DNA from: Rhizobium sp. NXC14 | Lineage (GTDB): Bacteria; Pseudomonadota; Alphaproteobacteria; Rhizobiales; Rhizobiaceae | Direction: 5' to 3' | Length of the DNA stretch: 64,000 nt | Assembly: GCF_002117485.1 (NCBI RefSeq) | Contig: NZ_CP021030.1 | Coordinates: 1,801,001-1,865,000 of the forward strand | Shown: piece after piece, positions 20,616 through 30,110 of the stretch | Layout: each line of letters begins with the position of its first letter | Position numbering within the stretch: the stretch's first letter is position 1 | Made by a program: the position numbers and the translations under genes | The notes under the pieces: model-generated | Told to the model about the DNA's origin: nothing | What the model saw: the letters and a program-made list of their open reading frames with translations, nothing else | Databases searched by the model: none

Positions 20616-20996
20616 TCAAATCAGCTTGCGCATTGCCAGAGCCAGAAAGATGATGCAGGCGAGCCAGACGACAAGGATGAAGATCAGTCCGGCCCCGCCG
20701 GAGGGGCGCCCAGTCCGCCTTGAGGCCTCCTGGCGAAGCGCAGCCATCACCTCTGCCGGCACAAGCCGCGTCGCCAGCAGGATGCCGAGCGGCACGATGA
20801 CGAGATCGTCGACATAGCCGAGCACAGGAACGAAATCGGGGATCAGATCGATCGGCGAAAGCGCATAAGCTGCGACAGCGCCAGCGACCGCTTTCGCATA
20901 CCAGGGCACGCGAGGATCGCGGGCGGCAAGCCACAGTGCCACGATGTCACGCTTCAGTGACTTTGCCCAGATTTTGGCTTTTGATATCAGTTGCAT
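20616..20996 (-). CDS. YkvA-like DUF1232 membrane protein
   Basis: A 126-residue protein with the DUF1232 core (VPWYAKAVAGAVAAYALSPI, DLIPDFVPVLGYVDDLVIVP) and a C-terminal transmembrane segment (GLIFILVVWLACIIFLALAM). The family is widespread and has no established function. It starts MQLISKAKIWAKSLKRD after GGGAAGATCCACC and lies just upstream of the LprI-like gene on the same strand. Confidence 0.85.
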   Translation of the reverse strand: MQLISKAKIWAKSLKRDIVALWLAARDPRVPWYAKAVAGAVAAYALSPIDLIPDFVPVLGYVDDLVIVPLGILLATRLVPAEVMAALRQEASRRTGRPSGGAGLIFILVVWLACIIFLALAMRKLI

Positions 20997-21129
20997 GGTG
21001 GATCTTCCCGGATCAAATTCGCAGCGCCTTCAAGGCACTTCCTTGCCTTATTCTTCCATGCTTCCGCCCTCTTTCCTTTCTAGCGTCGGACGCTACAACG
21101 TTGCTTAAGAGGATTCAAAAGGGATACCC

Positions 21130-22533
21130 ATGCAAGGCCTGTTCAAGCGCGCCTCCGTTTCGCTCTTCGCTCTCATGCTCGTTCTGCCGGCTGCGGCCCA
21201 GGCGCAGACGGCAAAGACGGTGCCCGAGAGCCAGATGCAGATGCAGCTCTCATTTGCGCCGCTGGTCAAACAGACCTCGGGCGCCGTCGTCAACGTCTAT
21301 GCGGAAAAGATCATCCAGCGCCAGTCGCCCTTTGCCGGCGATCCCTTCTTCGAGCAGTTCTTCGGTCAGCAGATGCCGAATCGATCCGAGAAGCAGTCCT
21401 CGCTCGGGTCCGGCGTCATCGTCGAGGCGAACGGCACTGTCGTCACCAACAATCACGTCGTCGAAGGCGCCGATGACATCAAGGTGGCGCTGCCGGATGG
21501 CCGCGAATTCCCCTGCAAGGTGGTGCTGCGCGATGACCGCGTCGACCTCGCCGTGCTGAAGATCGACACCAAGGAGAGCTTCCCGACGCTGCCGATCGGC
21601 AATTCCGATACTGTCGAAGTCGGCGATCTGGTGCTGGCGATCGGCAATCCCTTCGGCGTCGGCCAGACGGTGACGAGCGGTATCGTCTCCGCACTTGCCC
21701 GTAACCAGGTGGTCGAGAACGAGTTCGGCTTCTTCATCCAGACCGACGCCTCGATCAATCCGGGCAACTCGGGCGGCGCATTGATGAACATGAAGGGCGA
21801 ACTGATCGGCATCAACACCGCGATCTTCTCGCGCGGCGGCGGCTCGAACGGCATCGGCTTCGCCATTCCTGCCAATCTCGTCAAAGTCTTCCTCGCTTCC
21901 GCCGATGCCGGCGTCAAATCCTTCGAGCGGCCCTATGTCGGCGCAAGCTTCGATGCCGTGACGTCGGAAGTCGCCGAAGCGCTTGGGCTCAACAAAGTAC
22001 GCGGCGCACTCGTCGTCAAGGTTTCGGAAGGCAGCCCGGCGGCGAAGGCCGGGCTGAAGGCCGGCCAGATCGTCACATCAGTCAACGGCATTTCCGTCGA
22101 GCATCCGGATGCGTTGCTCTATCGCCTGACGACAGCCGGCCTCGGCAAAACGGTCAATCTGACCGTCATTGACAACGGTCACGAGGAGCAGTTGTCGCTG
22201 GCGCTCGACCGCGCGCCGGAGACCTCGCCGCGCGACCAGCGCGTCATCGGCGGGCGCACTCCCTTTACCGGCGCCGTCGTCGAAAACCTGTCGCCGCGCG
22301 TCGCAGATGAATTGCGCATGCCCTCGGAATCGGCGGGTGTCGTCGTTGCCGATGTCAAGGAAGATTCCCCGGCAGCCCGCCTGGGTTTTGAGCCCAAGGA
22401 TATCATCGTTTCGATCAACGGAACGGAGGTAAAATCGACCAAAGAACTGGCCGAGATAGCCAGCAGCGATCCGGGTCTCTGGCGGGTCGAGATCGAGCGC
22501 GATGGCCAGCGTATCAGGCAGTTCTTTCGATGA
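21130..22533 (+). CDS. DegP/HtrA-family periplasmic serine protease
   Basis: Periplasmic protease/chaperone for misfolded envelope proteins. The 467-residue product has a signal peptide (ending AAAQAQ, about residue 26), a trypsin-like domain with catalytic triad H109 (VVTNNHVVEG), D139 (DDRVDLAVLK) and S214 (INPGNSGGAL), then two PDZ domains (about 265-350 and 375-460). The ATG follows AAAAGGGATACCC. Its stop overlaps the rarA start by four bases (ATGA), so the protease and the recombination factor are co-translated. Full length; whether it is the DegP or DegQ equivalent cannot be told. Confidence 0.93.
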   Translation: MQGLFKRASVSLFALMLVLPAAAQAQTAKTVPESQMQMQLSFAPLVKQTSGAVVNVYAEKIIQRQSPFAGDPFFEQFFGQQMPNRSEKQSSLGSGVIVEANGTVVTNNHVVEGADDIKVALPDGREFPCKVVLRDDRVDLAVLKIDTKESFPTLPIGNSDTVEVGDLVLAIGNPFGVGQTVTSGIVSALARNQVVENEFGFFIQTDASINPGNSGGALMNMKGELIGINTAIFSRGGGSNGIGFAIPANLVKVFLASADAGVKSFERPYVGASFDAVTSEVAEALGLNKVRGALVVKVSEGSPAAKAGLKAGQIVTSVNGISVEHPDALLYRLTTAGLGKTVNLTVIDNGHEEQLSLALDRAPETSPRDQRVIGGRTPFTGAVVENLSPRVADELRMPSESAGVVVADVKEDSPAARLGFEPKDIIVSINGTEVKSTKELAEIASSDPGLWRVEIERDGQRIRQFFR

Positions 22534-23846
22534 GCAATGATCTCTTCGCGCCGCGTATTCCGGAGGAGGTTGCCGCCAGGCGGCCGCTTGCCGACCGGTT
22601 GCGGCCGAAGACGCTTGCCGATGTCACCGGTCAGGAACATCTGACCGGTGAGGACGGCGTGCTGAAGAGGATGATCGAAAGCGGTTCGCTCGGATCGATG
22701 ATCTTCTGGGGTCCGCCAGGCACCGGCAAAACGACGGTGGCGCGGCTGCTTTCCGGTGAGGCGGGGCTGGCCTTCGAGCAGATTTCGGCGATCTTTTCCG
22801 GCGTCGCCGATCTGAAGAAAGTGTTTGAGGCGGCTCGCATGCGCCGCATGGACGGCCGCCAGACGCTGCTGTTCGTCGATGAGATTCATCGTTTCAACCG
22901 AGCCCAGCAGGACAGTTTCCTGCCGGTCATGGAGGACGGCACCGTCGTCCTCGTCGGCGCCACCACCGAAAATCCCTCCTTCGAGCTCAACGCCGCTCTG
23001 TTGTCGCGCGCCCGCGTCCTCACCTTCAAGTCACATGACGAGGAGAGCCTGGAGGAATTGCTGACGCGCGCCGAGGCGATCGAGCAGAGGCCGCTGCCCC
23101 TGACCGAGGAGGCGCGCGCCAGCCTGATCCGCATGGCCGATGGCGACGGCCGCGCGGTTCTGACGCTTGCCGAAGAGGTCTGGCGGGCGGCGCGCGAGGG
23201 GGAGAGTTTCGACACCGAAGCATTGACGCATATCGTCCAGCGCCGCGCCCCTGTCTACGACAAGGCGCAGGACGGCCACTACAATCTGATTTCGGCATTG
23301 CATAAATCGGTGCGCGGCTCGGATCCGGATGCTGCGCTCTATTATCTCGCCCGCATGTTCGATGCCGGCGAGGATCCGCTCTATCTTGGCCGGCGTCTGG
23401 TGCGCATGGCGGTGGAGGATATCGGGCTTGCCGATCCGCAGGCGCTGGTGATCTGCAACGCCGCCAAGGATGCTTATGACTACCTGGGGTCGCCGGAGGG
23501 GGAGCTGGCGCTTGCCCAAGCCTGCGTTTATCTCGCCACCGCTCCGAAATCGAATGCCGTCTATACCGCCTTCAAGGCGGCAAGCCAGGCCGCGAAGCAG
23601 AACGGCTCGCTGTTGCCGCCCAAACATATCCTCAATGCGCCGACCAAATTGATGAAAGGCGAGGGCTATGGTGAAGGTTATCGCTACGACCATGACGAGC
23701 CGGACGCCTTTTCCGGCCAGGATTATTTCCCGGAGAAAATGGGCCGCCAGACCTTCTACGATCCGCCGGAGCGCGGCTTCGAGCGGGATATCCGTAAGCG
23801 GCTGGAATGGTGGGCGAAGCTGCGCAAAGAGCGCGATCCGCGCTGA
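22530..23846 (+). CDS. rarA: Replication-associated recombination protein A (RarA/MgsA), AAA+ ATPase
   Basis: Clamp-loader-like ATPase acting at stalled replication forks. The 438-residue product has the Walker A motif GPPGTGKTT (residues 61-69), Walker B LLFVDEIHRFN, sensor region VGATTENPSFELNAALLSRA, and the C-terminal tetramerisation region with PKHILNAPTKLMKGEGYGEG and RYDHDEPDAFSGQDYFPE typical of MgsA. It overlaps the upstream protease gene by four bases. A convergent membrane protein gene follows 13 bases later. Confidence 0.95.
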   Translation: MSNDLFAPRIPEEVAARRPLADRLRPKTLADVTGQEHLTGEDGVLKRMIESGSLGSMIFWGPPGTGKTTVARLLSGEAGLAFEQISAIFSGVADLKKVFEAARMRRMDGRQTLLFVDEIHRFNRAQQDSFLPVMEDGTVVLVGATTENPSFELNAALLSRARVLTFKSHDEESLEELLTRAEAIEQRPLPLTEEARASLIRMADGDGRAVLTLAEEVWRAAREGESFDTEALTHIVQRRAPVYDKAQDGHYNLISALHKSVRGSDPDAALYYLARMFDAGEDPLYLGRRLVRMAVEDIGLADPQALVICNAAKDAYDYLGSPEGELALAQACVYLATAPKSNAVYTAFKAASQAAKQNGSLLPPKHILNAPTKLMKGEGYGEGYRYDHDEPDAFSGQDYFPEKMGRQTFYDPPERGFERDIRKRLEWWAKLRKERDPR

Positions 23847-23859
23847 CGCGTGGGCGGGG

Positions 23860-24534
23860 TTAACCGCCAAGAGCGACCGCTATGGCGACCAGAAGCAATC
23901 CGAGGCAAGTCATCGTCATCCCCGCATAAAAGGGCCTGCCTCCCGAAAATTTCGCCCACGCATAACCCGTCACGAACAGCAGCATGATGAGAAACAGGTT
24001 GCTGACTCTCAGAGCGAGGTGGGCGCTGTCGATGAGAAACAAAGGGGTCACGGCCGGTATGGACGTGACCGAGACGAGAAAAACGACCGCGAGGGCGGCA
24101 AGGAGATCATTTTTCGAGAGGGACGCCCTCACAGGATCGGCCCTGCGCGCGAGCGTCAGCAGTGATCTATAAAGCGGGTCCGCATCGGCAGCCTTTGCAG
24201 AAAACGGTGCTTCTTCGATCGGGAATTCTTTCGCGAGCATGTTGAGCGCCGCGGTCTCGCTTCCGGCGGCTTTGATTTGCCGAAAAAGGCGTAGCCGCCT
24301 GCTCTTGTAAAACGTCGTCCCCAGAACGAACAAAACGGCGTCAATGATCCCCCAGGCGACGTTGCATCCGACTGTTGCGACGATCAACTCCTGAGCATCC
24401 AACCCCTCTTCTTCAAAAACAAGTCTCGAGCCGACCGTCAAAGTCAGCGCCATGATCAGTCCGAAAAGGACTTCACCGAGTGCATCGCCGGGATCGATGA
24501 TATCGGTAACACGCTCAATCGGGTTCGAAGTCAT
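23860..24534 (-). CDS. Membrane protein, VIT/CCC1-like
   Basis: I chose the ATG at 24534 (MTSNPIERVTDIIDPGDALG, 224 residues); the upstream extension lacks membrane or family features. Around residues 20-75 the segment GLIMALTLTVGSRLVFEEEG and NVAWGIIDAVLFVLGTTFYK resembles bacterial proteins annotated as VIT1/CCC1-like metal transporters. A cytosolic helical middle part follows, then three C-terminal hydrophobic segments (LLAALAVVFLVSVTSIPAVT, LFLIMLLFVTGYAWAKF, MTCLGLLLVAIAVALGG). The substrate is unknown and the family call is tentative. It faces rarA convergently. Confidence 0.6.
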   Translation of the reverse strand: MTSNPIERVTDIIDPGDALGEVLFGLIMALTLTVGSRLVFEEEGLDAQELIVATVGCNVAWGIIDAVLFVLGTTFYKSRRLRLFRQIKAAGSETAALNMLAKEFPIEEAPFSAKAADADPLYRSLLTLARRADPVRASLSKNDLLAALAVVFLVSVTSIPAVTPLFLIDSAHLALRVSNLFLIMLLFVTGYAWAKFSGGRPFYAGMTMTCLGLLLVAIAVALGG

Positions 24535-24780
24535 GGGCTGCCCCAGGTGATGAGATCTTCGTCTGCCGTTCCTCTCTCCGCGATCCGAGCATGAATGGGA
24601 GCCGACTGCAGCTGGCGGCGTGGTGGAAGCCCCGCGACTGAGAATTGTGAACGACGACTCGGGATGATTCATTGATCGTGATCAAGATCAGTACGATTGG
24701 CCGTCTCGTGATCAGGTCTGTCGACAAAACACGTCCGTGCCTGTCCTGGCGCGTCAGAAAAGATGCCGGTGCTGCAAAGC

Positions 24781-25092
24781 TCAGGAGGGGCGTGGCGTCT
24801 TCTGATTGACAGGCGCGGCGATCACCTTGACGGCGGATTCCGCGAGCCCGTGGTGGCCTTCCATATCGACGACAACGTGCCAGTGGCCGCTTTCCGGAAC
24901 GGCGAGCTTGACCGGCGACTTGCGCGCCACGCCGCCGATATATTTGAAATCGAGAACCTCGGTGAAACGCTGGAAGTTCGGCGCCGTCATCAGACGAACA
25001 TTGTTCACCGCATTCAGAGACACCTCGACGATCGTTCCGGCTCGCTGTTCCTTGAGATCGTAATGGGTGAAGCGGAAATTCGGTTTCTGCAT
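24781..25092 (-). CDS. DUF1883 domain protein
   Basis: A 103-residue soluble protein matching DUF1883 over its length: FTHYDLKEQRAGTIVEVSLN, VRLMTAPNFQRF, and the family end SPVKLAVPESGHWHVVVDME. DUF1883 domains occur alone or fused to TIR domains in other bacteria; here it is alone. The start ATG at 25092 has no strong ribosome-binding site. About 250 bases downstream (24535-24780) hold no gene I can support. Confidence 0.8.
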   Translation of the reverse strand: MQKPNFRFTHYDLKEQRAGTIVEVSLNAVNNVRLMTAPNFQRFTEVLDFKYIGGVARKSPVKLAVPESGHWHVVVDMEGHHGLAESAVKVIAAPVNQKTPRPS

Positions 25093-25215
25093 CGGTCTCG
25101 CGGCGTCTGATAACTTGGCGAGATTTTACCAGCATGCCGGTTAACGAAAAGTTGGAAATCGGCGCGGTGTCGGGAAAGGGATGATCGACCCCGATGGCCG
25201 CCGCTCTCCTCGTTG

Positions 25216-26220
25216 TCAGTTGCCGCGCCGGTTTTCCCGATCCAGCTGCGTTACCAGCGCCAGGATCGTCTCCGATACCGGGGTCGGCACGGCGATCAGG
25301 CGTCCAAGCGCCACCAGCATGCCCACAAGCGGGGTAATTTCGAGCGCCTTGCCGCCGATCAGGTCTTGCAACATCGAGGTTCGAACCCCGCCGATGTGGC
25401 GCGATTGCTCCAGCCGCTGCTCGACTGACATGGCGAAATGCGCGCCGACCGCGTCGCCGACGGCGCGCACTTCCTTCATGATCTTGCTGATCAGATCCAT
25501 GAGCGACGGATCCGCCATAATGTCGGTCATCAGCGCCCGCGTCAGAGCGCTGATCGGGTTGAAGGCGGCATTGCCCATCAACTTGCTCCAGATTTCGCTG
25601 CGGATATCCGCCGTGGTCGTAATGCTGAGGCCGGCGCCGGTCAGCACCGCTGCTATGGCCGAAAGATCGGCAGACATTTCGCCGGAGGGCTCGCCAAGCA
25701 CGAAGCGGCCGTTGTGAGAAAGCCGGATCTCGCCCGGGCTGGCAACTTCCGCACCTTGATAAGCGACGCAGCCAATCACGCGGTCGGGGCCGATCAGCCG
25801 CCAGAGCCTGCCGCCGGGATCGAGCTCGTGGAATTGCAGCTCCGCATATCCGCTCCTGGTATCGCGATGAAAATACCACCACGGAATGCCGTTGAGGATC
25901 ATAACGACGCGGGTGCCTTGCTTGAGCAGACCGGCGATCCCCTCGGCGGCAGGCGGCAGCTGATGTCCCTTCAGGCCGGTGATGACGAGATCCTGTCGCG
26001 GCAATGTCTTCGGATCGTCGGTTGCCGTCACGCGCACCTTGAGCGGGGTTTCCGCATCGGCCCCGCGCAGGCTGAGACCGTGGCTGCGGATCGTATCGAG
26101 ATGCGCCCCACGCGCGACGACGGAGACGTCGATGTCGTTATCTTCCTTGCCTGCGAGCTTGGCGGCGATAGCGCCGCCAAGGGCGCCGGCGCCATAAATA
26201 CAGATGGTCTTGATGGACAT
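25216..26220 (-). CDS. Ketopantoate reductase-like (ApbA/PanE family) oxidoreductase
   Basis: NADPH-dependent 2-dehydropantoate 2-reductase family. The 334-residue product begins MSIKTICIYGAGALGGAIAA, with a Rossmann GAGALGG motif; the ATG at 26220 has GAAGAGG before it, and an ATG 15 bases upstream is less likely. The C-terminal domain contains SEIWSKLMGNAAFNPISALT, the family segment with the catalytic lysine (SKLMGN, K of the conserved K-x-x-x-N). It stands alone, so it may act on pantoate or another 2-keto acid; several paralogues are usual in rhizobia. Confidence 0.85.
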   Translation of the reverse strand: MSIKTICIYGAGALGGAIAAKLAGKEDNDIDVSVVARGAHLDTIRSHGLSLRGADAETPLKVRVTATDDPKTLPRQDLVITGLKGHQLPPAAEGIAGLLKQGTRVVMILNGIPWWYFHRDTRSGYAELQFHELDPGGRLWRLIGPDRVIGCVAYQGAEVASPGEIRLSHNGRFVLGEPSGEMSADLSAIAAVLTGAGLSITTTADIRSEIWSKLMGNAAFNPISALTRALMTDIMADPSLMDLISKIMKEVRAVGDAVGAHFAMSVEQRLEQSRHIGGVRTSMLQDLIGGKALEITPLVGMLVALGRLIAVPTPVSETILALVTQLDRENRRGN

Positions 26221-26374
26221 GCGTTGCCTCTTCACGGGTCACGGTCTGACTTACATCTAGGCCATCCTCAGCGAGAGGCGAATGCCAATTTGCCGCAAGA
26301 CCTTCTTTGCATCAATTCCAAGGCGCTGCCGCCGCATGCCCAAATCCAAATGCGGCGGGATTGGTCTTGGCTGC

Positions 26375-27226
26375 TCAGTCCCCAGGGGTTGCGTGGCTTG
26401 CAAAATCCGTGGAGACGGCAAGCTCGCGCCAGGCGGCCAGTTCCTTTTCGACACTCGCATGCTGCGCCTCGATCATAGCGACCGTATCGCTGCCGAATGG
26501 CATGCGCAGCGGCGGGTTGGCGGAGTTGACCATCGTCATGATGCCGGCAGCGAGCTTGGCGGGGTTGCCAGGCTGGGCGTGATTGGCGTCGGCGGCGAAA
26601 CTACGCATGTTTCCGGCCGGCGTGCCTTCGTAATCGGCGATCGAGGCCGGGCTTATTGCCAGCGAGCTGTCGGCGAGGAAGTCCGTGCGGAAGAAGCCGG
26701 GCTCGACGATCGTCACCTTGATGCCGAGAGGTTCGAGTTCGGCGGCCATGGATTCCGACAGTCCCTCGACGGCGAATTTGGTCGAGCCGTAGACGCCCCA
26801 GCCGGGATAGCCGAAATAGCCGCCGATCGAGGAGAAGTTCAGGATATGGCCGGCACGCTGGCGGCGCATATAGGGCAGCACGGCGCGTGTCACCTTCAGG
26901 AGACCGAAGACATTGGTGGCATAGATCTTTTCGATCTCTTCGGCTGTGGCTTCCTCGACGGCGCCGAGTAGGCCGTAGCCGGCATTGTTGGCAAGCACGT
27001 CGATGCGGCTGAAGCGGGCGATGCCGGCGGCTGCAGCCTCCTTCGCTTGCGTCTCGTTGGTGACGTCGAGGGCGACGGCCAGCAGGTTCGGATGATCCCC
27101 GAACTGCTCGATAATGGTCTTGGCGTTGCGGGCGGTGGCGATGACGGCATCGCCCGCTGCAAGTGCTTCCTTGGTCATCAACGCGCCGAAACCGCGGGAT
27201 GCACCAGTAATAAACCAGACTTTCAT
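26375..27226 (-). CDS. Short-chain dehydrogenase/reductase
   Basis: Classical SDR of 283 residues starting MKVWFITGASRGFGALMTKE (27226), with AAAGGAATTCGTC as ribosome-binding site. Cofactor motif TGASRGFG, NNAG (VLANNAGYG), catalytic serine near FSSIGGYFG and YxxxK in VYGSTKFAVEGLSE are all present. The acidic residue after beta-2 is not obvious, so NADP specificity is likely. It diverges from a LysR regulator 113 bases away, which probably controls it; substrate unknown. Confidence 0.9.
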   Translation of the reverse strand: MKVWFITGASRGFGALMTKEALAAGDAVIATARNAKTIIEQFGDHPNLLAVALDVTNETQAKEAAAAGIARFSRIDVLANNAGYGLLGAVEEATAEEIEKIYATNVFGLLKVTRAVLPYMRRQRAGHILNFSSIGGYFGYPGWGVYGSTKFAVEGLSESMAAELEPLGIKVTIVEPGFFRTDFLADSSLAISPASIADYEGTPAGNMRSFAADANHAQPGNPAKLAAGIMTMVNSANPPLRMPFGSDTVAMIEAQHASVEKELAAWRELAVSTDFASHATPGD

Positions 27227-27339
27227 GACGAATTCCTTTGTTGGTGTCGCATCTTTATGCTGACGGGCTGAATTTGACCGAAATTCCGATGCTGTATAAG
27301 ATTTGTTATTATTGATGCTATGATGAGTGGAATTCAGCA
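27227..27339. promoter_or_regulatory. Divergent SDR / LysR control region
   Basis: 113 bases between the divergent genes, AT-rich near the LysR start. By analogy with other LysR pairs it should hold a T-N11-A operator and both promoters. I see several loose T-N11-A matches but none that stands out. Confidence 0.45.
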
Positions 27340-28227
27340 ATGCGTGCGACGGAACTTTCCGAACTGGCCGCCTTCGCGGCCGTGGCGCGGCACAAGAGCT
27401 TCCGCAAGGCAGGGGAGGAGCGGGGCGTCACAGCCTCTGCCGTTAGCCATGCCGTGCTTAATCTGGAAGACAGAGTGGGAATCCGCCTGCTCAACCGCAC
27501 AACCCGCAGCGTTTCGCTGACGGAAGCCGGCGAACTCCTGGTCTCACATCTCGCCCCGGCGTTCGGGGAGATGGCGACCGCACTCGATGCGCTGAACCGC
27601 TACCGCGACACGCCATTCGGCAGGGTGAGGATCAACGTGCCGAATTCGATCGGTTCCTTCGTCATCGGCCGTGCCATCGCCCCTTTGATTGAACGTAATC
27701 CCAATTTGCAGCTGGAAATCAACGCGACCGATCGGCTGGTCGACATCGTCGAGGAAGGTTTTGATGCCGGCATCCGTTTCGGCGAGCGCGTCACGGAAGG
27801 CATGATCGCCCTGCGCATCAAGCCGCGCATCCGCCTGGTCGTTGTCGGTTCACCGGCCTACTTCGCAAGGCGTCCGAAGCCGCAAACGCCTTACGAGCTC
27901 AAGCGCCACCTCTGCATCCAGAACATGTTTCCCTCCGGTGCACGTTATGCCTGGGAATTCGAGAAGGACGGCCAGACGGTGAGTTTTCAGCCGACCGGAC
28001 CGCTTTCGCTCGACGATCACGAACTGATGATGCAGGCAGCGCTCGGCGGCGTCGGCCTTGCCTATATTTGGGAGCCTCGAGTCGCAAAGGCCATTGCCGA
28101 CGGAGAGCTCGTCCAGGTGCTCGATGATTGGTGTCAGCCGGAGGAACCGCTCTATCTCTATTATCCCAGCCGCCGACACATGTCTGCGGGCTTCAGGGCG
28201 GTGATCGACGCGATCAGGGCAGAGTAA
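27340..28227 (+). CDS. LysR-family transcriptional regulator
   Basis: A 295-residue regulator with an N-terminal winged helix-turn-helix ([55 protein letters not shown]) and the substrate-binding effector domain (about 90-290). It is divergent from the SDR gene, the usual LysR arrangement for autoregulation plus control of the neighbour. Resembles regulators of small-molecule dehydrogenases; effector unknown. Confidence 0.9.
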   Translation: MRATELSELAAFAAVARHKSFRKAGEERGVTASAVSHAVLNLEDRVGIRLLNRTTRSVSLTEAGELLVSHLAPAFGEMATALDALNRYRDTPFGRVRINVPNSIGSFVIGRAIAPLIERNPNLQLEINATDRLVDIVEEGFDAGIRFGERVTEGMIALRIKPRIRLVVVGSPAYFARRPKPQTPYELKRHLCIQNMFPSGARYAWEFEKDGQTVSFQPTGPLSLDDHELMMQAALGGVGLAYIWEPRVAKAIADGELVQVLDDWCQPEEPLYLYYPSRRHMSAGFRAVIDAIRAE

Positions 28228-28239
28228 GAGCTTCAATTC

Positions 28240-28803
28240 CTACCCACGCAGATCAGCGATCGTCTGAAGCGCCTGAAGATAAATCGTCAGGTCGCGTGCA
28301 GGATCCGCCGGCAGAGCGGCCGCACGGAATACCTTGGCTCCCGTCGCCTCGACGCCTCCGTCGATCATCAGGTTGTCGGCCATGCCGTGATTTTCAATCG
28401 CGATGCCGTCAGGCCCGCGCGGGCGTCCGCTCGTCTCGTCGATCTCCATTCCCGCATACCAGATCGAGCGGACGCGCAGCCCATAGTCGTCGGGGTGGTT
28501 GGTATAGGCGAAGACCGATTTCCCGAGAGCAATCATGAAGCCGATCTCGTAGACCGTGCCCGGGTCGGCGCTGACGCCCCGAAACGGAGTGATGTTGGCG
28601 AGGCAGATTTCGGCCCGGCGCATGGCGACGTCATTGCGGGCGTAGATCTCCGCAGCCGTCCGCTTTATCGGCGTCTGGTTTTCGTCACTGCCAGGCCCCG
28701 TCGGTTCGAAGCCGAACTGACGCGCCAATCGGCGTTTCTCGGCCATGATGGGCAGTGCATCGGGGAGAAAGACTTCCGGGCCGGCAAGGTAAATGGTGGT
28801 CAT
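28240..28803 (-). CDS. Nucleoside 2-deoxyribosyltransferase family protein
   Basis: A 187-residue protein starting MTTIYLAGPEVFLPDALPIM. The family features are the N-terminal YLAGPEVF, a central RRAEICLANITPFRGVSADP and the segment GTVYEIGFMIALGKSVFAYT containing the candidate nucleophilic glutamate (E in YEIG). Members transfer deoxyribose between bases or hydrolyse nucleotides. It ends 12 bases from the convergent LysR gene. Start supported by GAAGGATACCG. Confidence 0.85.
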   Translation of the reverse strand: MTTIYLAGPEVFLPDALPIMAEKRRLARQFGFEPTGPGSDENQTPIKRTAAEIYARNDVAMRRAEICLANITPFRGVSADPGTVYEIGFMIALGKSVFAYTNHPDDYGLRVRSIWYAGMEIDETSGRPRGPDGIAIENHGMADNLMIDGGVEATGAKVFRAAALPADPARDLTIYLQALQTIADLRG

Positions 28804-29033
28804 CGGTATCCTTCATTCCTAAGCGAGCCGAAGCACGGAAGTTAAGGGCAGGGCGGGAGCCTATTTCCGATGGAAGCCTGCCAGATGGCAAGCCGCGCTG
28901 GCGGGGATTGTCGATTTTTTCCGGTCTCCGTTGGAGACTTGAAAAAGCGGAAGGTTGCGATCGTCACCCTTTTGACTCCGCTGGGCAAAGCGGCCAAAGA
29001 TATGGCCATCGGCAGCATCATCGGGAGAGATTG
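28804..29033 (+). other. Intergenic region before the HSL-like gene
   Basis: 230 bases between divergent genes. The frame of the downstream hydrolase stays open through most of it, but the translation is low-quality and lacks a signal peptide, whereas ATG 29034 has both a ribosome-binding site and a signal sequence. I see no recognisable motif here. Confidence 0.4.
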
Positions 29034-30077
29034 ATGAAGGGGCGGATTTTGTCGAATGCTGATCGAGGAGGGCCGAAGCGGCCCAGATATCTGTTTCCCG
29101 CCCTGGTCGTGCTGATTCTATCGTCTCCACTGGCGCTGGGACAGGAAATCGGGCCGCAAAGCCAGTCCTCGCATGCGCAGGTCGAAAAACTGCTCGGCCT
29201 CTGGAAGGAGCATTTTGCCGGCGCCGACAGTCTGCAAGAGCGCAGGGCTGCTTTCGCCAGGCTGATGGAAACAATGCCCGGGCCGACGCGCATCCAGGTT
29301 AGGCAGGTCGATGCCGACGGCGTGGATGGCGAGCTGATGTGGCCCGCCCGGCTTCATCACCCGATCGGCAAGAGGGCCATTCTCTACATTCACGGCGGCG
29401 GCTTTTCCGGCGGCTCAATCCGCACGCATAGCCTCTTCGCCGGTTCGCTCGCCAAGGCCGCATCCAGCGACGTGCTTCTGATCAATTATCGGCTGATGCC
29501 GGAATATACCTATCCCGCCCAGATCAACGACGCGCTGACGGCCTACCGTTGGCTTCTCGATAACGGCTATCGCAACGAGAATGTCGTCGTGGCGGGAGAC
29601 GGCGCCGGTGGCAATATCGCGCTCGAGGCGGTGCTGCGGCAGAAGCAGGCAGCAAAACCCCTGCCGGCGGCTGTGATTGCGCTGAGCCCGATCACCGATC
29701 TCGCCGCGACGGGCGGAACGATAACGGCAAATGCCGGCAGCGACCCGCTGGTCGATAAGGCGTGGCTCGAGACTTTGCGTAAGACCTATCTTGGCAGCCG
29801 GCCTGCCACCGATCCCCAGGCCTCACCGCTTTATGCCGACATGACGGGATTCCCGCCGCTATTGCTGCAGGTCGGTTCCGGCGAAGCCCTGCTTGACGAC
29901 ACGCTGCGCCTCGCCGACAAAGCGCGCGAGGAGGGCGTGGATGTGACCACCGAGGTCTGGCCGGGCATGCCGCATCAGTGGCAGCTATTTCCCGCCATGC
30001 TCGACGATGCCGATCGCTCGAGCCAGACTATTGCCGAGTTTGCGATCCGGCATTTTGCCGACAAACCGGAAGAATAG
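29034..30077 (+). CDS. HSL/GDXG-family alpha/beta hydrolase lacking the nucleophilic serine
   Basis: A 347-residue protein starting at 29034 after GGGAGAGATTG. Residues 17-37 form a hydrophobic signal or anchor (YLFPALVVLILSSPLALGQ). The fold is the hormone-sensitive-lipase family: oxyanion motif HGGGFSGGS (120-128), DVLLINYRLMPEY, acid region GSGEALLDD (281-289) and catalytic H314 (GMPHQWQLF). The nucleophile motif, normally GDSAGG, reads GDGAGG: codon 190 at 29601-29603 is GGC where the family has serine. All other features are intact, so this looks like a full-length pseudoenzyme, or an enzyme using another mechanism, rather than a decayed gene. Confidence 0.85.
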   Translation: MKGRILSNADRGGPKRPRYLFPALVVLILSSPLALGQEIGPQSQSSHAQVEKLLGLWKEHFAGADSLQERRAAFARLMETMPGPTRIQVRQVDADGVDGELMWPARLHHPIGKRAILYIHGGGFSGGSIRTHSLFAGSLAKAASSDVLLINYRLMPEYTYPAQINDALTAYRWLLDNGYRNENVVVAGDGAGGNIALEAVLRQKQAAKPLPAAVIALSPITDLAATGGTITANAGSDPLVDKAWLETLRKTYLGSRPATDPQASPLYADMTGFPPLLLQVGSGEALLDDTLRLADKAREEGVDVTTEVWPGMPHQWQLFPAMLDDADRSSQTIAEFAIRHFADKPEE

Positions 30078-30110
30078 GGGCCACAGCCGCCGGCGTCAGC
30101 CGACACTGCA

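Noticed and set aside
29034..30077. Treating the hydrolase as an ordinary active esterase
   Set aside because: The nucleophile position is glycine, so an active-enzyme call is not supported by the sequence.
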